Shown here: positions 21,303 through 29,760 of the stretch, piece after piece
Layout: every line of letters starts with the position of its first letter
Numbering within the stretch: the first letter of the stretch is position 1
Origin: Sphingomonas sp. dw_22
GTDB lineage: Bacteria; Pseudomonadota; Alphaproteobacteria; Sphingomonadales; Sphingomonadaceae
Direction of reading: 5' to 3'
DNA: 64,000 bases
Assembly: GCF_018449795.1 (NCBI RefSeq)
Contig: NZ_JAAVVE010000002.1
Location: 161,900 to 225,899 of the forward strand
Notes under the pieces: model-generated
Database searches by the model: none
What the model saw: only the letters and a program-made list of their open reading frames with translations
What the model was told of the DNA's origin: nothing
Translations under genes and position numbers: made by a program

Positions 21303-21887
21303 ATGCACGCCATGCTGATCGAGACCGAATCCACGCCCAATCCGGCAACGCTGAAGTTCCTGCCCGGCAGGACCGTGATGGACGCCGGCACGCGCGACTT
21401 CGCCAGCCCCGAGGATGCCGAGGCATCGCCGCTCGCCGAGGCGCTGTTCTCGCTGGGCGACGTGACCGGCGTGTTCTTCGGGCGCGACTTCATTTCGGTC
21501 ACCGCAGGGCCCGGCGTCGAATGGACCGGGCTGAAGCCCGACGTGCTCGGCATCCTGCTCGATCATTTCTCCGCCAACATGCCGCTGTTCCGGCTGGGAT
21601 CGGCGGCGGGCATCTCCGTCCCGCCCGAGAGCGGCGATTTCGGCGACAATCCGGAAGATGCCGACATCGTCGCGCAGATCCGCGAGCTGATCGACACGCG
21701 CGTCCGCCCCGCCGTCGCCAATGACGGCGGCGACATCATCTATCGCGGCTTCGATGCGGGGAAGGTCTACCTCCAGATGCAGGGCGCCTGCTCGGGCTGC
21801 CCTTCGTCCACGGCGACGCTCAAGAACGGCATCGAGCAGCTGCTCAAGCATTATGTGCCCGAAGTAACCGAAGTCCGCGCCGTCTAA
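21303..21887 (+). CDS. nfu: NifU-family iron-sulfur carrier protein
   Basis: A 194-residue Nfu protein: an N-terminal Nfu_N domain (IETESTPNPATLKFLPG) and a C-terminal NifU-like domain with the CSGCPSS cluster motif (near residue 163), which carries a [4Fe-4S] cluster between subunits. It delivers clusters made by the Suf system to target proteins such as MiaB, encoded 4 kb downstream. The start codon is ATG at 21303 or 21312. First gene of the conserved plus-strand row. Confidence 0.95.
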   Translation: MHAMLIETESTPNPATLKFLPGRTVMDAGTRDFASPEDAEASPLAEALFSLGDVTGVFFGRDFISVTAGPGVEWTGLKPDVLGILLDHFSANMPLFRLGSAAGISVPPESGDFGDNPEDADIVAQIRELIDTRVRPAVANDGGDIIYRGFDAGKVYLQMQGACSGCPSSTATLKNGIEQLLKHYVPEVTEVRAV

Positions 21888-21916
21888 GCGCGATCCCCAA
21901 CCGAAAGGACCGAACT

Positions 21917-22510
21917 ATGGCCCGACCCCTCGACGATGCGGGGCTGGATACGATCTTCCGTACCGCGCGCACTTATAACGGCTATACCGACACGCCCGTC
22001 ACCCAGGACGACATCCGCCGCATCTACGACCTGCTCAAGATGGGGCCGACTTCGGCCAACCAGCAGTCCGCGCGCTTCGTCTGGGTGGTGAGCCAGGAGG
22101 CCAAGGACAAGCTGGCCTCGTTCGCGAGCGGCACCAACGCTCCCAAGATCCAGGCCGCGCCCGCCAGCGTCATCATCGGCATGGACCTGGCGTTCAACGA
22201 ACAGCTTCCCTGGCTCTTCCCGCACGCGCCGACCGCCAAGGACTGGTTCCCGGACCCGGAGGTCCGCTATACCCATGCGATCCGCAATTCCTCGCTCCAG
22301 GGCGCCTATTTCATCATCGCGGCACGCGCGCTGGGCTTCGATACCGGGCCGATGTCGGGCTTCGACAATGCCGCGGTCGACGCCGCCTTCTTCGCCGACC
22401 AGCCGAACGTGAAGTCGAACTTCATCTCGACGCTCGGCCATGGCGATCCCTCGACGATCTTCGACCGCCTGCCGCGGCCGGAATTCGAGCGGTTCAACAC
22501 CGTCATTTGA
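21917..22510 (+). CDS. Nitroreductase-fold malonic semialdehyde reductase, RutE type
   Basis: A 197-residue flavoprotein of the nitroreductase fold. MGPTSANQQSARFVWV and the region AYFIIAARALGFDTGPMSGFD are typical of RutE/HadB-like enzymes, which reduce malonic semialdehyde or related aldehydes with NAD(P)H and FMN. The ribosome site AAAGGA is well placed. It is 29 bases after nfu and 46 before tsaB. The physiological substrate is inferred from family only. Confidence 0.85.
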   Translation: MARPLDDAGLDTIFRTARTYNGYTDTPVTQDDIRRIYDLLKMGPTSANQQSARFVWVVSQEAKDKLASFASGTNAPKIQAAPASVIIGMDLAFNEQLPWLFPHAPTAKDWFPDPEVRYTHAIRNSSLQGAYFIIAARALGFDTGPMSGFDNAAVDAAFFADQPNVKSNFISTLGHGDPSTIFDRLPRPEFERFNTVI

Positions 22511-22556
22511 CGTGCGCCATTTGACGCTTGGCCGAGCAATTGGCTAGCGCGGGCCA

Positions 22557-23201
22557 ATGTCCATTGGCCCGCGTATCCTGGTGATCGAAACCGCGACTGC
22601 CGCCTGTTCGGTGGCGTTGCTGGAAGACGGCATCCTGCTCGCCCAGGCGCATGAAGTCGTCGGGCGCGGCCATGCCGAACGGCTGGTGCCGATGATCGCC
22701 GACCTGCCCGGCCAGGGACGCGCGGCGCGCATCCTCGTCGATGTCGGCCCCGGCAGCTTCACCGGCGTCCGGGTGGGGCTGGCCGCGGCGCGCGGGCTGG
22801 CGATCGGCTGGAGCGCCGAAGTCCAGGGCTATTCGTCGCTCGCGCTGCTGGCGGCGGCGGGCTTCGCCCCGGACCCGGCCCTGGCCGCGCTTGCCGTCGT
22901 GCTCGAAGGCGGCCACGGGGAAGGTTTTATGAAGGGGTTCGCTTCTTCCCCCCTGGCCGAGGACGGTCCGCTCCGCTAGCTCCTTCCGGCCGCCGCGCTC
23001 GACGCGATCGGCACCCGCGCCGCGATCGGCAGCGGCGTCCGCCATCTCGCCGCCCTCGCGCCCGACCGCGACCTGCGGGAGGCATTGCCCCGCGCCGCCG
23101 ACGCGCTGCTGCTTCCCGCCGCATTCGCCGCGCTGCCGCCGCGCCCGATCTATGGCCGCGCGCCCGATGCCAGGACGCTGGCCGAGCGGGGGCTGGCATG
23201 A
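22557..23201 (+). pseudogene. tsaB: tRNA threonylcarbamoyladenosine factor TsaB, interrupted by in-frame TAG
   Basis: TsaB dimerises with TsaD and is needed for t6A37 in ANN-decoding tRNAs; it is normally essential. The N-terminal half is clear (ILVIETATAACSVALLEDG, VDVGPGSFTGVRVGLAAARG). An in-frame TAG at 22977-22979 stops it after 140 residues. Past the stop the same frame continues for 74 codons with normal codon use, the typical end PRPIYGRAPDARTLAERG, and a TGA at 23199-23201 that forms an ATGA overlap with rimI. TCG to TAG would explain the change. The piece just before the stop (GEGFMKGFASSP) has unusual codons. Confidence 0.85.
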
Positions 23202-23674
23202 GCAGCACCCTTAACCTCACCGAGCTGCGCGAAGGCGGCATCCAGGACGTGCCCGCCGTCAGCGCCATCATGCAGGAAGCGTTCGATCCGCGCTTCGGCG
23301 AGGCATGGACCAGCGCCCAGTGCATGGGGATGCTCTCGCTGCCGGGCGTATGGCTGGTGATCGCCAGCCTGGACGGAATCGATTCGGGCTTCGCAATGGC
23401 ACGCTCGACCGGAGACGAGGCCGAGTTGCTGCTGCTCGCCACCCGCCCCGCCGCGCGCCGCCGGGGAATAGCGGGCGCACTTCTTCGCGCAGTTGTCGCC
23501 GAAGCGCGTGATCGCGGAGTCGTCGAAATGCATCTTGAGGTCCGTTCCGGCAATGAAGCGGTCCAACTTTATCGTCGCGAAGGTTTCGACAAGGTCGGAG
23601 AACGCCGCGCTTACTATCGCGGCAACACCGGACAAGCGTTTGATGCACAAACCTTTGCCCGGAAGTTCATCTGA
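23198..23674 (+). CDS. rimI: Ribosomal protein S18-alanine N-acetyltransferase
   Basis: A 158-residue GNAT-fold acetyltransferase. The acetyl-CoA loop RRRGIAGALLRAVVAEA and the region NEAVQLYRREGFDKVGERRAYY are typical of RimI, which acetylates the N-terminus of ribosomal protein S18. Its ATG overlaps the tsaB TGA (ATGA), as in many genomes where tsaB and rimI are paired. The internal stop in tsaB could therefore lower rimI translation by breaking coupling. Confidence 0.9.
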   Translation: MSSTLNLTELREGGIQDVPAVSAIMQEAFDPRFGEAWTSAQCMGMLSLPGVWLVIASLDGIDSGFAMARSTGDEAELLLLATRPAARRRGIAGALLRAVVAEARDRGVVEMHLEVRSGNEAVQLYRREGFDKVGERRAYYRGNTGQAFDAQTFARKFI

Positions 23675-23737
23675 ATTTTTGCGCAGTAGATGGTTAAGCG
23701 CTTGCCATCGAAGCGAATTGGTCCGATAGGGCGCCCA

Positions 23738-23756
23738 GGCGACATATATAGTCGCC
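23738..23756 (+). promoter_or_regulatory. Palindromic AT-rich promoter element upstream of mucR-like gene
   Basis: Arms ggcgac and gtcgcc flank atatata, about 25 bases before the ATG of the MucR-like regulator, which has AAAGGA as ribosome site. The AT-rich core could hold a -10 element and also fits the AT-rich sites that Ros/MucR proteins bind, so autoregulation is possible. Confidence 0.4.
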
Positions 23757-23780
23757 CGCAATCGGGTCGAAAGGAAAACC

Positions 23781-24194
23781 ATGGACGCTTCATCAGACAT
23801 TCAGGAAACGTTGGTCACCCTGACAGCGGATATTGTTTCTGCCCATGTCAGCAACAATAGTGTTGCCGTTTCGGATCTTCCGCTACTGATCCAGAACGTG
23901 CACAGCGCGCTCACCGGTCTCGGCACCGCCGTCGTGGAACCGGAAGTGAAGCAGGAGCCGGCCGTTTCGATTCGCTCTTCGGTGAAGCCGGACTTCATCG
24001 TCTGCCTCGAAGACGGCAAGAAGCTGAAGATGCTGAAGCGCCACCTGATGACCCATTATCAGATGACCCCGGAACAGTATCGCGCCAAGTGGAACCTGCC
24101 GGCCGACTATCCGATGGTCGCCCCGAACTATGCCGAGCAGCGCCGCACGCTCGCCAAGAAGATCGGCCTGGGCACCAAGCGCCGCAAGCGCTGA
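23781..24194 (+). CDS. Ros/MucR-family transcriptional regulator
   Basis: A 137-residue regulator. The C-terminal half is the Ros/MucR DNA-binding domain (CLEDGKKLKMLKRHL, MTHYQMTPEQYRAKWNLP, DYPMVAPNYAEQRRTLAKK). In the classical Ros zinc finger the second ligand is a cysteine (CxxC); here it is Asp (CLED), while both histidines remain. Family members with altered ligands that still bind DNA are known from Mesorhizobium. These proteins act as global repressors, binding AT-rich DNA and multimerising through the N-terminal part. A strong terminator follows at 24231. Confidence 0.9.
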   Translation: MDASSDIQETLVTLTADIVSAHVSNNSVAVSDLPLLIQNVHSALTGLGTAVVEPEVKQEPAVSIRSSVKPDFIVCLEDGKKLKMLKRHLMTHYQMTPEQYRAKWNLPADYPMVAPNYAEQRRTLAKKIGLGTKRRKR

Positions 24195-24230
24195 TCCCGA
24201 TACCCTCCTTTCGAGGGGGCGGGAACCAGA

Positions 24231-24271
24231 CGCCGGCCAGGGCAAGCGCCCCGGCCGGCGTTTTGTTTTTG
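24231..24271 (+). terminator. Intrinsic terminator of the mucR-like gene
   Basis: A GC-rich hairpin with perfect 9-base arms (acgccggcc / ggccggcgt) and a short inner stem (gggc / gccc), followed directly by tttgttttt. This is a textbook rho-independent terminator between the regulator and fur. Confidence 0.9.
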
Positions 24272-24321
24272 CGCGCAGTCGCGCCCTTCCCCCGAGGCGC
24301 CAATGGCGTTACATCGGCATC

Positions 24322-24744
24322 ATGCCTCGCAAGATCGATCTCGAAGCGCTCTGCCATGAAAAAGGCCTGCGCATTACCGAACAGCGCAAGGTGATCGCGC
24401 GCGTCCTTTCCGACGCCGAAGATCATCCCGACGTCGAGAAGGTGTATGAACGCGCCTCCGCGATCGACCCCGGCATCTCGATCGCCACGGTCTATCGCAC
24501 CGTGCGGCTGTTCGAGGAGGCCGGCATCCTCGACCGCCATGATTTCGGCGACGGCCGCGCGCGCTACGAGCCCGCGCCCGAGGCGCATCACGACCATCTG
24601 ATCGACGTCGAGACCGGCCGCGTGATCGAGTTCGTCGATCCCGAGCTGGAGCAGCTCCAGAAGCAGATCGCCGAGCGGCTGGGCTTCCGGCTCGTCGATC
24701 ACCGGATGGAGCTTTATGGCGTCGCGCTCGACCGCAAGAGCTGA
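24322..24744 (+). CDS. fur: Fur-family metal-dependent regulator
   Basis: A 140-residue Fur protein. The winged helix has GLRITEQRKVIARVL and the recognition region GISIATVYRTVRLFEEAGI; metal ligands include HHDHLIDVETGRVIEF (HHDH motif) and the C-terminal HRMELYG. The cysteine pairs that form the structural zinc site in some Fur proteins are missing, which is common in alphaproteobacteria. It could sense iron (Fur) or manganese (Mur); the sequence alone does not settle this. It overlaps plsC by 29 bases. Confidence 0.9.
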   Translation: MPRKIDLEALCHEKGLRITEQRKVIARVLSDAEDHPDVEKVYERASAIDPGISIATVYRTVRLFEEAGILDRHDFGDGRARYEPAPEAHHDHLIDVETGRVIEFVDPELEQLQKQIAERLGFRLVDHRMELYGVALDRKS

Positions 24745-25594
24745 AGCCGCCGCGCGGCGGCGCGAACAGGCCGCCCAGGGCATCCCCGCCAAGCTGACCC
24801 CGGCCGAACGGATGCGGCTGACTACACGCGTCGCGATGCTGGTGGGCGCGCTGATGCTGTTCGTGCCGCTCCATTATCTGTTCCGCCTGTTCCACCTCCC
24901 CTCCCCCTGGCCGCGCCATTTCCTGAGCACCGCCGCGCGGATCTGCGGCGCGCGGGTCCGGCGCGTCGGCACGCCGTTGAAACGCGACGTCTTCTATATC
25001 TCCAACCATCTGAGCTGGATCGATATTCTCGCGCTGGGCGGCGCCAGCGGCACGGCCTTCGTCGCCAAGGCGGAGATCGCGACCTCGCCGATCGTGGGCT
25101 GGCTCGCGGGGCTCAACCGCACCGTCTATGTCAAGCGCGAGAACCGGCTGGGCGTCGCCGAGCAGATCAACCAGCTCCGCGACGCGCTGGCGGAGAATTG
25201 GGCGATCACCGTGTTTCCCGAAGGTACCACGACCGACGGCAAGTCGCTGCTGCCGTTCAAGACGCCGATGCTGCGCGTGCTCGAGCCGCCGCCACCCGGG
25301 GTGATGGTCCAGCCGGTGATGCTCGCCTATGACGCCGCCGGCGAGGACATCGCCTGGATCGGCCAGGAGCGCGGGCTCGACAATGCGAAGCGTGTCCTCA
25401 GCCGCAAGGGCAGCTTCCGGCTCGATGTGCATTTCCTGGAGCCCTTCCACCCGCGCGACTTCCCGGGCCGCAAGGTGATCGCCGCCGAGAGCCGCAGGCG
25501 GATCGAGACCGCGCTGGTGGCGACGCTGGGCCAGCCGCTGCGGCCGTTCCGGTTTGCCGAGGACGGGATCGGGTACAAGGCGGAACGGCCTTAG
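24716..25594 (+). CDS. plsC: 1-acyl-sn-glycerol-3-phosphate acyltransferase family (PlsC)
   Basis: A protein of up to 292 residues with the acyltransferase motifs NHLSWID (HX4D) and FPEGTTTDG, and a hydrophobic segment ([18 protein letters not shown]) near the N-terminus. It acylates lysophosphatidic acid in phospholipid synthesis at the membrane. The ATG at 24716 overlaps fur; a later start at 24812 would remove a basic 32-residue N-terminus without touching motifs. Position between fur and miaB is conserved in related bacteria. Confidence 0.9.
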   Translation: MASRSTARAEAAARRREQAAQGIPAKLTPAERMRLTTRVAMLVGALMLFVPLHYLFRLFHLPSPWPRHFLSTAARICGARVRRVGTPLKRDVFYISNHLSWIDILALGGASGTAFVAKAEIATSPIVGWLAGLNRTVYVKRENRLGVAEQINQLRDALAENWAITVFPEGTTTDGKSLLPFKTPMLRVLEPPPPGVMVQPVMLAYDAAGEDIAWIGQERGLDNAKRVLSRKGSFRLDVHFLEPFHPRDFPGRKVIAAESRRRIETALVATLGQPLRPFRFAEDGIGYKAERP

Positions 25595-25685
25595 GGCTGC
25601 GACACGATCAATTCACGGACTGGCGGCAGGTGGCCTTTCTGCTTTCCCGGCCTTCGCCGGAGAAGGATTCATCCGCTGGTCCTGC

Positions 25686-25803
25686 CGGTTGACTCATTTG
25701 ACTCTATCGCGCGTGTTTCTTCGCACGCTTTCGGGATGCCTCGACGATGAGAAAGAGCCGGCTCCCCGGTCTGCTCTCAAATCCTACATTGCAAGGGCCG
25801 AGC
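25686..25803. repeat. Dispersed repeat, inverted copy of 12953-13046
   Basis: Shares ggttgac, ttgact, cgcgtgtttc, cgacgatgagaaagagcc, ctctcaaatcc and ttgcaagggc, in order, with the reverse strand of 12953-13046. It lies in the 274-base gap between plsC and miaB, which has no other visible feature. Confidence 0.7.
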
Positions 25804-25868
25804 GTCGATCGGCCCAAGCTTTCGCCGGGGTGACGGATAGTGCCGGGAAAGCTATAGCCCCGCCGATC

Positions 25869-27167
25869 ATGACCACCCCCAAGACTTTCCACGTCAAGTC
25901 GTTCGGTTGCCAGATGAACGTCTATGACGGCGAGCGGATGGGCGAGCTGATGGCCGCGCAGGGCCTGACCGCGACCGCCGACGCCAACGATGCCGATCTC
26001 GTCGTCCTCAATACCTGCCACATCCGCGAAAAGGCGACCGAGAAGGTCTATTCGGACATCGGGCGCCTGCGCAAACATGGCCGCGCGCCGATGATCGCGG
26101 TGGCGGGCTGCGTGGCGCAGGCCGAGGGCGAGGAGATCGTCCGCCGCGCCAAGGTGGACGTCGTGGTCGGCCCGCAAGCCTATCACAACCTGCCCGAGCT
26201 GGTGGCGCAGGCCGCGCGCGGCCAATCGGCGATCGATACCGACATGCCGGTGGCCAGCAAGTTCGGCGCGCTGCCCTCGCGGCGCAAGGTCGGCCCCTCG
26301 GCCTTCCTCACCGTGCAGGAAGGCTGCGACAAGTTCTGCACCTATTGCGTGGTGCCCTATACCCGCGGCGCCGAGGTCAGCCGGCCCTTCGCGGCGATCG
26401 TCGACGAAGCGAAGGCACTGGTCGATGCCGGGGCCAGGGAGATCACGCTGCTCGGGCAGAACGTCAACGCCTGGGATGACGCCGAGGGAAGCGGGCTGCA
26501 CGGGCTGATCGCCGCGCTCGACCGGATCGAGGGGCTGGCGCGCATCCGCTATACCACCAGCCACCCCAACGACATGCGCGAAGGGCTGATCCGCGCCCAT
26601 GCCGAGGTGGAGAAGCTGATGCCGTTCCTCCATCTGCCGGTGCAATCGGGCAGCGACCGCATCCTCAAGGCGATGAACCGCTCGCATACGCGGGACTCGT
26701 ATCTGCGCATCCTCGACCGCGTCCGCGCCGCGCGGCCGGACATCGCACTGTCGGGCGACTTCATCGTCGGCTTTCCCGGCGAGACCGACGCCGAGTTCGA
26801 GGAGACGCTGCGGCTGGTCGATGCGGTCGGCTATGCCCAGTGCTTCAGCTTCAAGTACAGCCCCCGCCCCGGCACCCCGGCGGCGGAGATGTCCGACGCC
26901 TTCGTGCCCGCCGAGGTGATGGACGAACGGCTCCAGCGGCTCCAGGCCGCGCTCAACCGCGATCAGGCCGCCTTCAACGCCGCCACCCTGGGCAAAAGCT
27001 GCGCGGTGCTGATCGAGCGCCGGGGCAAGCTGCCCGGCCAGATGCTCGGCAAATCGCCATGGCTGCAATCGGTGCATCTGGCGACCGACGCCGCGATCGG
27101 CGAGATGGTCGAGGTCGAGATCGTCCGCGCCGATCCCAATTCGCTCGCCGGCATCTATCGCTCCTGA
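25869..27167 (+). CDS. miaB: tRNA-2-methylthio-N6-dimethylallyladenosine synthase
   Basis: A 432-residue radical-SAM methylthiotransferase that modifies A37 of tRNAs reading UNN codons. The N-terminal UPF0004 domain has its cluster cysteines in [24 protein letters not shown] and VAGCVAQ; the radical-SAM motif is [15 protein letters not shown] (CxxxCxxC); a TRAM domain follows at the end. ATG at 25869 gives the standard start; the open frame upstream runs through a repeat. In related genomes phoH follows directly, here it lies 31 kb away in the opposite orientation. Confidence 0.96.
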   Translation: MTTPKTFHVKSFGCQMNVYDGERMGELMAAQGLTATADANDADLVVLNTCHIREKATEKVYSDIGRLRKHGRAPMIAVAGCVAQAEGEEIVRRAKVDVVVGPQAYHNLPELVAQAARGQSAIDTDMPVASKFGALPSRRKVGPSAFLTVQEGCDKFCTYCVVPYTRGAEVSRPFAAIVDEAKALVDAGAREITLLGQNVNAWDDAEGSGLHGLIAALDRIEGLARIRYTTSHPNDMREGLIRAHAEVEKLMPFLHLPVQSGSDRILKAMNRSHTRDSYLRILDRVRAARPDIALSGDFIVGFPGETDAEFEETLRLVDAVGYAQCFSFKYSPRPGTPAAEMSDAFVPAEVMDERLQRLQAALNRDQAAFNAATLGKSCAVLIERRGKLPGQMLGKSPWLQSVHLATDAAIGEMVEVEIVRADPNSLAGIYRS

Positions 27168-27349
27168 GATGCCGGCCGCTCGGCCAGCCGCGTGCCGCGG
27201 TGGCATTGGTGGCAGAAGGCGAAATCGAAGGTCTCGCTGAGCACCCAGGCCTGCAGCGCCACATCCCATTCCGCCCAGGCATCGCGGGTGACCGCGACGC
27301 CGCCGCAGCGTTCGCAGGCATATTCGACCGGGGGCAGGCTTTCGGACAT
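27155..27349 (-). CDS. Small zinc-ribbon protein, unknown
   Basis: A 64-residue protein with two CxxC knuckles ([11 protein letters not shown] and [11 protein letters not shown]), spaced about 30 residues, which would bind one zinc ion. The region between them ([20 protein letters not shown]) is aromatic. It overlaps the miaB 3' end by 13 bases on the other strand. I do not know the family function; many such proteins are single-domain ribbons of unknown role. It is more likely real than not because the four cysteines are evenly paired. Confidence 0.6.
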   Translation of the reverse strand: MSESLPPVEYACERCGGVAVTRDAWAEWDVALQAWVLSETFDFAFCHQCHRGTRLAERPASQER

Positions 27350-27479
27350 CGCCGCCCCATAGCCCAGCCGCGCTCCGCTTCGGATGGGACTCGCTCCGGA
27401 ATGGATACACTTCCATGGACGATTGCCCGTTCCCGGCCGGTGGGATAGCGTGACAGTCAAACCCAACATGGAGGCAGTC

Positions 27480-27950
27480 ATGCGGCTTGGAACCTGGGGC
27501 TTGGCGGGCGCGGCGCTGCTGCTCGGAACGGCGGTCGCCTCGGCCAGCGGCAAGCCCGTCGCCGCCGATGCGGGCAGCGCAATCGCCGGACGGCAGGCGG
27601 CGTTCCGCATGTCAGGGGCGCTGTTCAACGGCATGAAGGGCATCGTCGAACGCGGCGACGACGTGGCCGGCCAGGCATTCGCCGCGCGCTCCCTTGCCGG
27701 CTGGGCCAAGGCGATCCCAGGCATGTTCCCCGCCGGCAGCGACGGGGCGCCCTCCAACGCGCTGCCCACGGTATGGAGCGACCGGGCGGGCTTCGAGGCC
27801 AAGGCAGCCGATTATGCCGCAGCGGCGGCCAAGCTGGCTGAGCTTGCCAAGGCGGGCGACAAGGCCGGCTTCGCCGCGCAATTCGGCGAGGTGGGCAAGA
27901 CGTGCGGGGCGTGCCACGACGGCTATCGCAAGCCCGACGAGCACCGCTGA
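27480..27950 (+). CDS. Cytochrome c' family protein, periplasmic
   Basis: A 156-residue protein with an N-terminal signal (LAGAALLLGTAVASA) and a four-helix cytochrome c' layout: an Arg/Met-containing first helix (RQAAFRMSGALFNGMKG) and the haem-binding motif CGACHDGYR near the C-terminus. Family members bind NO or CO and may protect against nitrosative stress. The start ATG at 27480 is preferred; another ATG lies four codons upstream. A globin gene follows on the opposite strand. Confidence 0.88.
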   Translation: MRLGTWGLAGAALLLGTAVASASGKPVAADAGSAIAGRQAAFRMSGALFNGMKGIVERGDDVAGQAFAARSLAGWAKAIPGMFPAGSDGAPSNALPTVWSDRAGFEAKAADYAAAAAKLAELAKAGDKAGFAAQFGEVGKTCGACHDGYRKPDEHR

Positions 27951-27957
27951 CCGGCTG

Positions 27958-28006
27958 GGAGCGATCGACATTGGGATTCCCCTCCCCGCAAGCAGGGAGG
28001 GGAGCG
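27958..28006. repeat. Palindromic repeat with conserved flank, reverse copy
   Basis: On the minus strand: a hairpin (cccctccct / ggggagggg type arms around cttgc), then a conserved tail ending in atgtcgatcg and ctccc. The same element, in the plus orientation, occurs at 58594-58637 and 63640-63687. It lies between convergent cytochrome c' and globin genes and may act as a terminator. Confidence 0.65.
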
Positions 28007-28018
28007 CTGATCCTGGCC

Positions 28019-28420
28019 CTACCCCGCCGCCATCTCCGGGCGGGGGACCATGGCGAAGGCCATCCGGTCCAGCGCCTCGCCGAGCTGACGCGCCAGGGCC
28101 GGATCGATCCGCGGATCGGCGGCGATCGAGCGCAGCATCGCATCGGACCATTGCCCCGCAAGTACCGGCGTGACCGACATCGCCCGGTGGAGCCGCATGA
28201 TGCAGGTGCCCGGCCGCGCCTCGAACCAGTCGCGCGGGCCGCCCAGCCAGGCCTGGAGGAACAAGGCGAGCGACTCGCGGATCGGCTCCAGATCCGCGCC
28301 GTGGAGCGCACGCAGCTCGGCATAATCCGGGTCGGCGTCGAGCAGCGCATAGAAGCGGGCGGCAAGGGCGCGGACGACTTCGGCGCCGCCGATCCGTTCG
28401 AAAGGCGTGGCTTGGGACAT
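28019..28420 (-). CDS. Truncated haemoglobin (group II type)
   Basis: A 133-residue truncated globin. FERIGGAEVVRALAARFYALLDADP covers helices A-B with the conserved Tyr (B10) region, and FEARPGTCIMRLHRAMSVTP contains the proximal His (LH). GxPRDW(F) and the later WSDAML Trp (G8) point to group II. Such globins bind O2 or NO and often act in detoxification. It converges on cytochrome c', another haem protein linked to NO, and may be used under the same conditions. Confidence 0.87.
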   Translation of the reverse strand: MSQATPFERIGGAEVVRALAARFYALLDADPDYAELRALHGADLEPIRESLALFLQAWLGGPRDWFEARPGTCIMRLHRAMSVTPVLAGQWSDAMLRSIAADPRIDPALARQLGEALDRMAFAMVPRPEMAAG

Positions 28421-28492
28421 GGCCGGAGAGACTAGGGCCTGACCGCGCCGGAGCGTTGACCGGCGTCAAACCGGGGCGCGGCGCCCGGCCGA

Positions 28493-28978
28493 TCAGGGCA
28501 GCGCGCGATGGGCGTAGCTGAGCACCCGCGCCAGCCGCCAGCCATCCGCCGCCTTGCGCCAGAGCTGGACGAAATGGGCGCGGCCGACCAGCTTTTCCGG
28601 CCCGTCGCCCTGACGCTCGTAGAAGATATGATCGCCCTCTTCGATCGCGCCGAAGCCGGGGACCGGATCGACATGCAGCGTGCCCGCCACCAGCTCGCGG
28701 CGGCTGCGCCAGGCGTCGGGCGCCTTCTTCGCCTCGCACCCCTTGGCATAAAGGGCGACAAAGGCCTCGCCGCTGGTCGCCACCACGCCGTCGCGATCAT
28801 GGTACATCTCGAAATCGGGGGTTACCATCCGGCCCAGCCGGGCGGGATCGCAGCCCTGGAAGAAGGTGGCGAAGAAATCGATATCGGCGGCCTGGATCTC
28901 GGCCGTCAGCGCATTGCCGGCGGGGATGGCGACCGTCTGGGGCAAGGCGAATGCGAGGGCGGCGGCAGCGAGGATCAT
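28493..28978 (-). CDS. Secreted SnoaL/NTF2-like (DUF4440-type) protein
   Basis: A 161-residue protein with an N-terminal hydrophobic leader (MILAAAALAFALPQTVA) and a cone-shaped NTF2-like fold, suggested by DIDFFATFFQGCDPARLGRM, a typical DUF4440 start, HDRDG in the middle, and VGRAHFVQLWRKAADGWRLAR with the final strand pattern. The function of these stand-alone domains is usually unknown. The start at 28978 has a good AAGGAG ribosome site. Intergenic to the next gene is about 54 bases. Confidence 0.78.
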   Translation of the reverse strand: MILAAAALAFALPQTVAIPAGNALTAEIQAADIDFFATFFQGCDPARLGRMVTPDFEMYHDRDGVVATSGEAFVALYAKGCEAKKAPDAWRSRRELVAGTLHVDPVPGFGAIEEGDHIFYERQGDGPEKLVGRAHFVQLWRKAADGWRLARVLSYAHRALP

Positions 28979-29032
28979 CCAGGGCTCCTTGGTGTATTGC
29001 TTGCACAATACACACACGGACGCCCCGCGCAA

Positions 29033-29683
29033 CTAGCCCCTGGGCTGCTGTTCCGCGGGCACGGGCGTAAGCTCATAGACGTCGACATCACCCGCGCGCT
29101 GGCCCGTCACCGCCAGGCGCCAGCGGAAATTGCCGACCCGCTCCGCCACGCCGACCACGTCGCGATCGGGATCGGCGCCATAGGGATAGCTGTTTTCGCC
29201 CGCGCGGCGCTGACGGGCGCCGAGGAAGATGTAGCGCTTGCCGTCCGGATAGAAATAGCCCGCGGCGATATCGGTGCCGGTCTGCTTGGAGAAGGCAAGC
29301 GAATCCGCCTCGCCCGAGACATAGCAGAAGCCCTGCGGCGTCGCCCTGACCGATGCGGGTCCGCGCGCGGCGGCGCGCAGATGGAGCGTGCGGCAGCGAT
29401 AGGAGCCCGGCGGCAGCTCGGCATTGGCGAGGCCGGCGGTGGGATCGAGCAGCGGCCCCTGAGCGGTGCGCGTCGCGGGGCGCAGCTTGCCGTGGAGCTT
29501 CGCCCATTCGGCGGGCAATATGGCGAGCCGATCGCTGTCCTGCGGCGCGATCGCCTTGCGCCAGGCAGGCTCGACGACATGGGTGGACGGCGCCGCGTTC
29601 ATGCCGAGATCGGCATGGGGCGTCTTGCCCGCGCATGCGGCGAGAGCGGGCACGATGAAAAGCGCGCAGACGAGCCGGTACAT
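29033..29683 (-). CDS. DUF4893-type lipoprotein
   Basis: A 216-residue lipoprotein: signal MYRLVCALFIVPALAAC with the lipobox LAAC. The mature part (WRKAIAPQDSDRLAILPAEWAKL, LPPGSYRCRTLHLRAAA, FCYVSGEADSLAFSKQTG) resembles the DUF4893 family found in sphingomonads; its function is unknown. The ATG at 29683 has a GGGGAAG ribosome site; the frame extends 44 codons upstream but lacks a credible start there. A CtrA-like motif lies 60 to 80 bases upstream. Confidence 0.8.
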   Translation of the reverse strand: MYRLVCALFIVPALAACAGKTPHADLGMNAAPSTHVVEPAWRKAIAPQDSDRLAILPAEWAKLHGKLRPATRTAQGPLLDPTAGLANAELPPGSYRCRTLHLRAAARGPASVRATPQGFCYVSGEADSLAFSKQTGTDIAAGYFYPDGKRYIFLGARQRRAGENSYPYGADPDRDVVGVAERVGNFRWRLAVTGQRAGDVDVYELTPVPAEQQPRG

Positions 29684-29744
29684 TGGCTTCCCCCTGGAAA
29701 GTTTCATCGATCTGAAAAGCTTACCGAAAGATGAACGCGAATTG

Positions 29745-29760
29745 TTAACGAAACGTAAAC
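29745..29760 (-). promoter_or_regulatory. CtrA-like binding motif (weak)
   Basis: TTAA, seven bases, TAAAC differs by one base from the alphaproteobacterial CtrA consensus TTAA-N7-TTAAC. It sits about 60 bases upstream of the DUF4893 lipoprotein gene. A match this short can occur by chance. Confidence 0.25.

Noticed and set aside
25554..25868. Extended N-terminus of MiaB
   Set aside because: The open frame upstream of 25869 runs through a dispersed repeat; the normal MiaB start [15 protein letters not shown] is at 25869.
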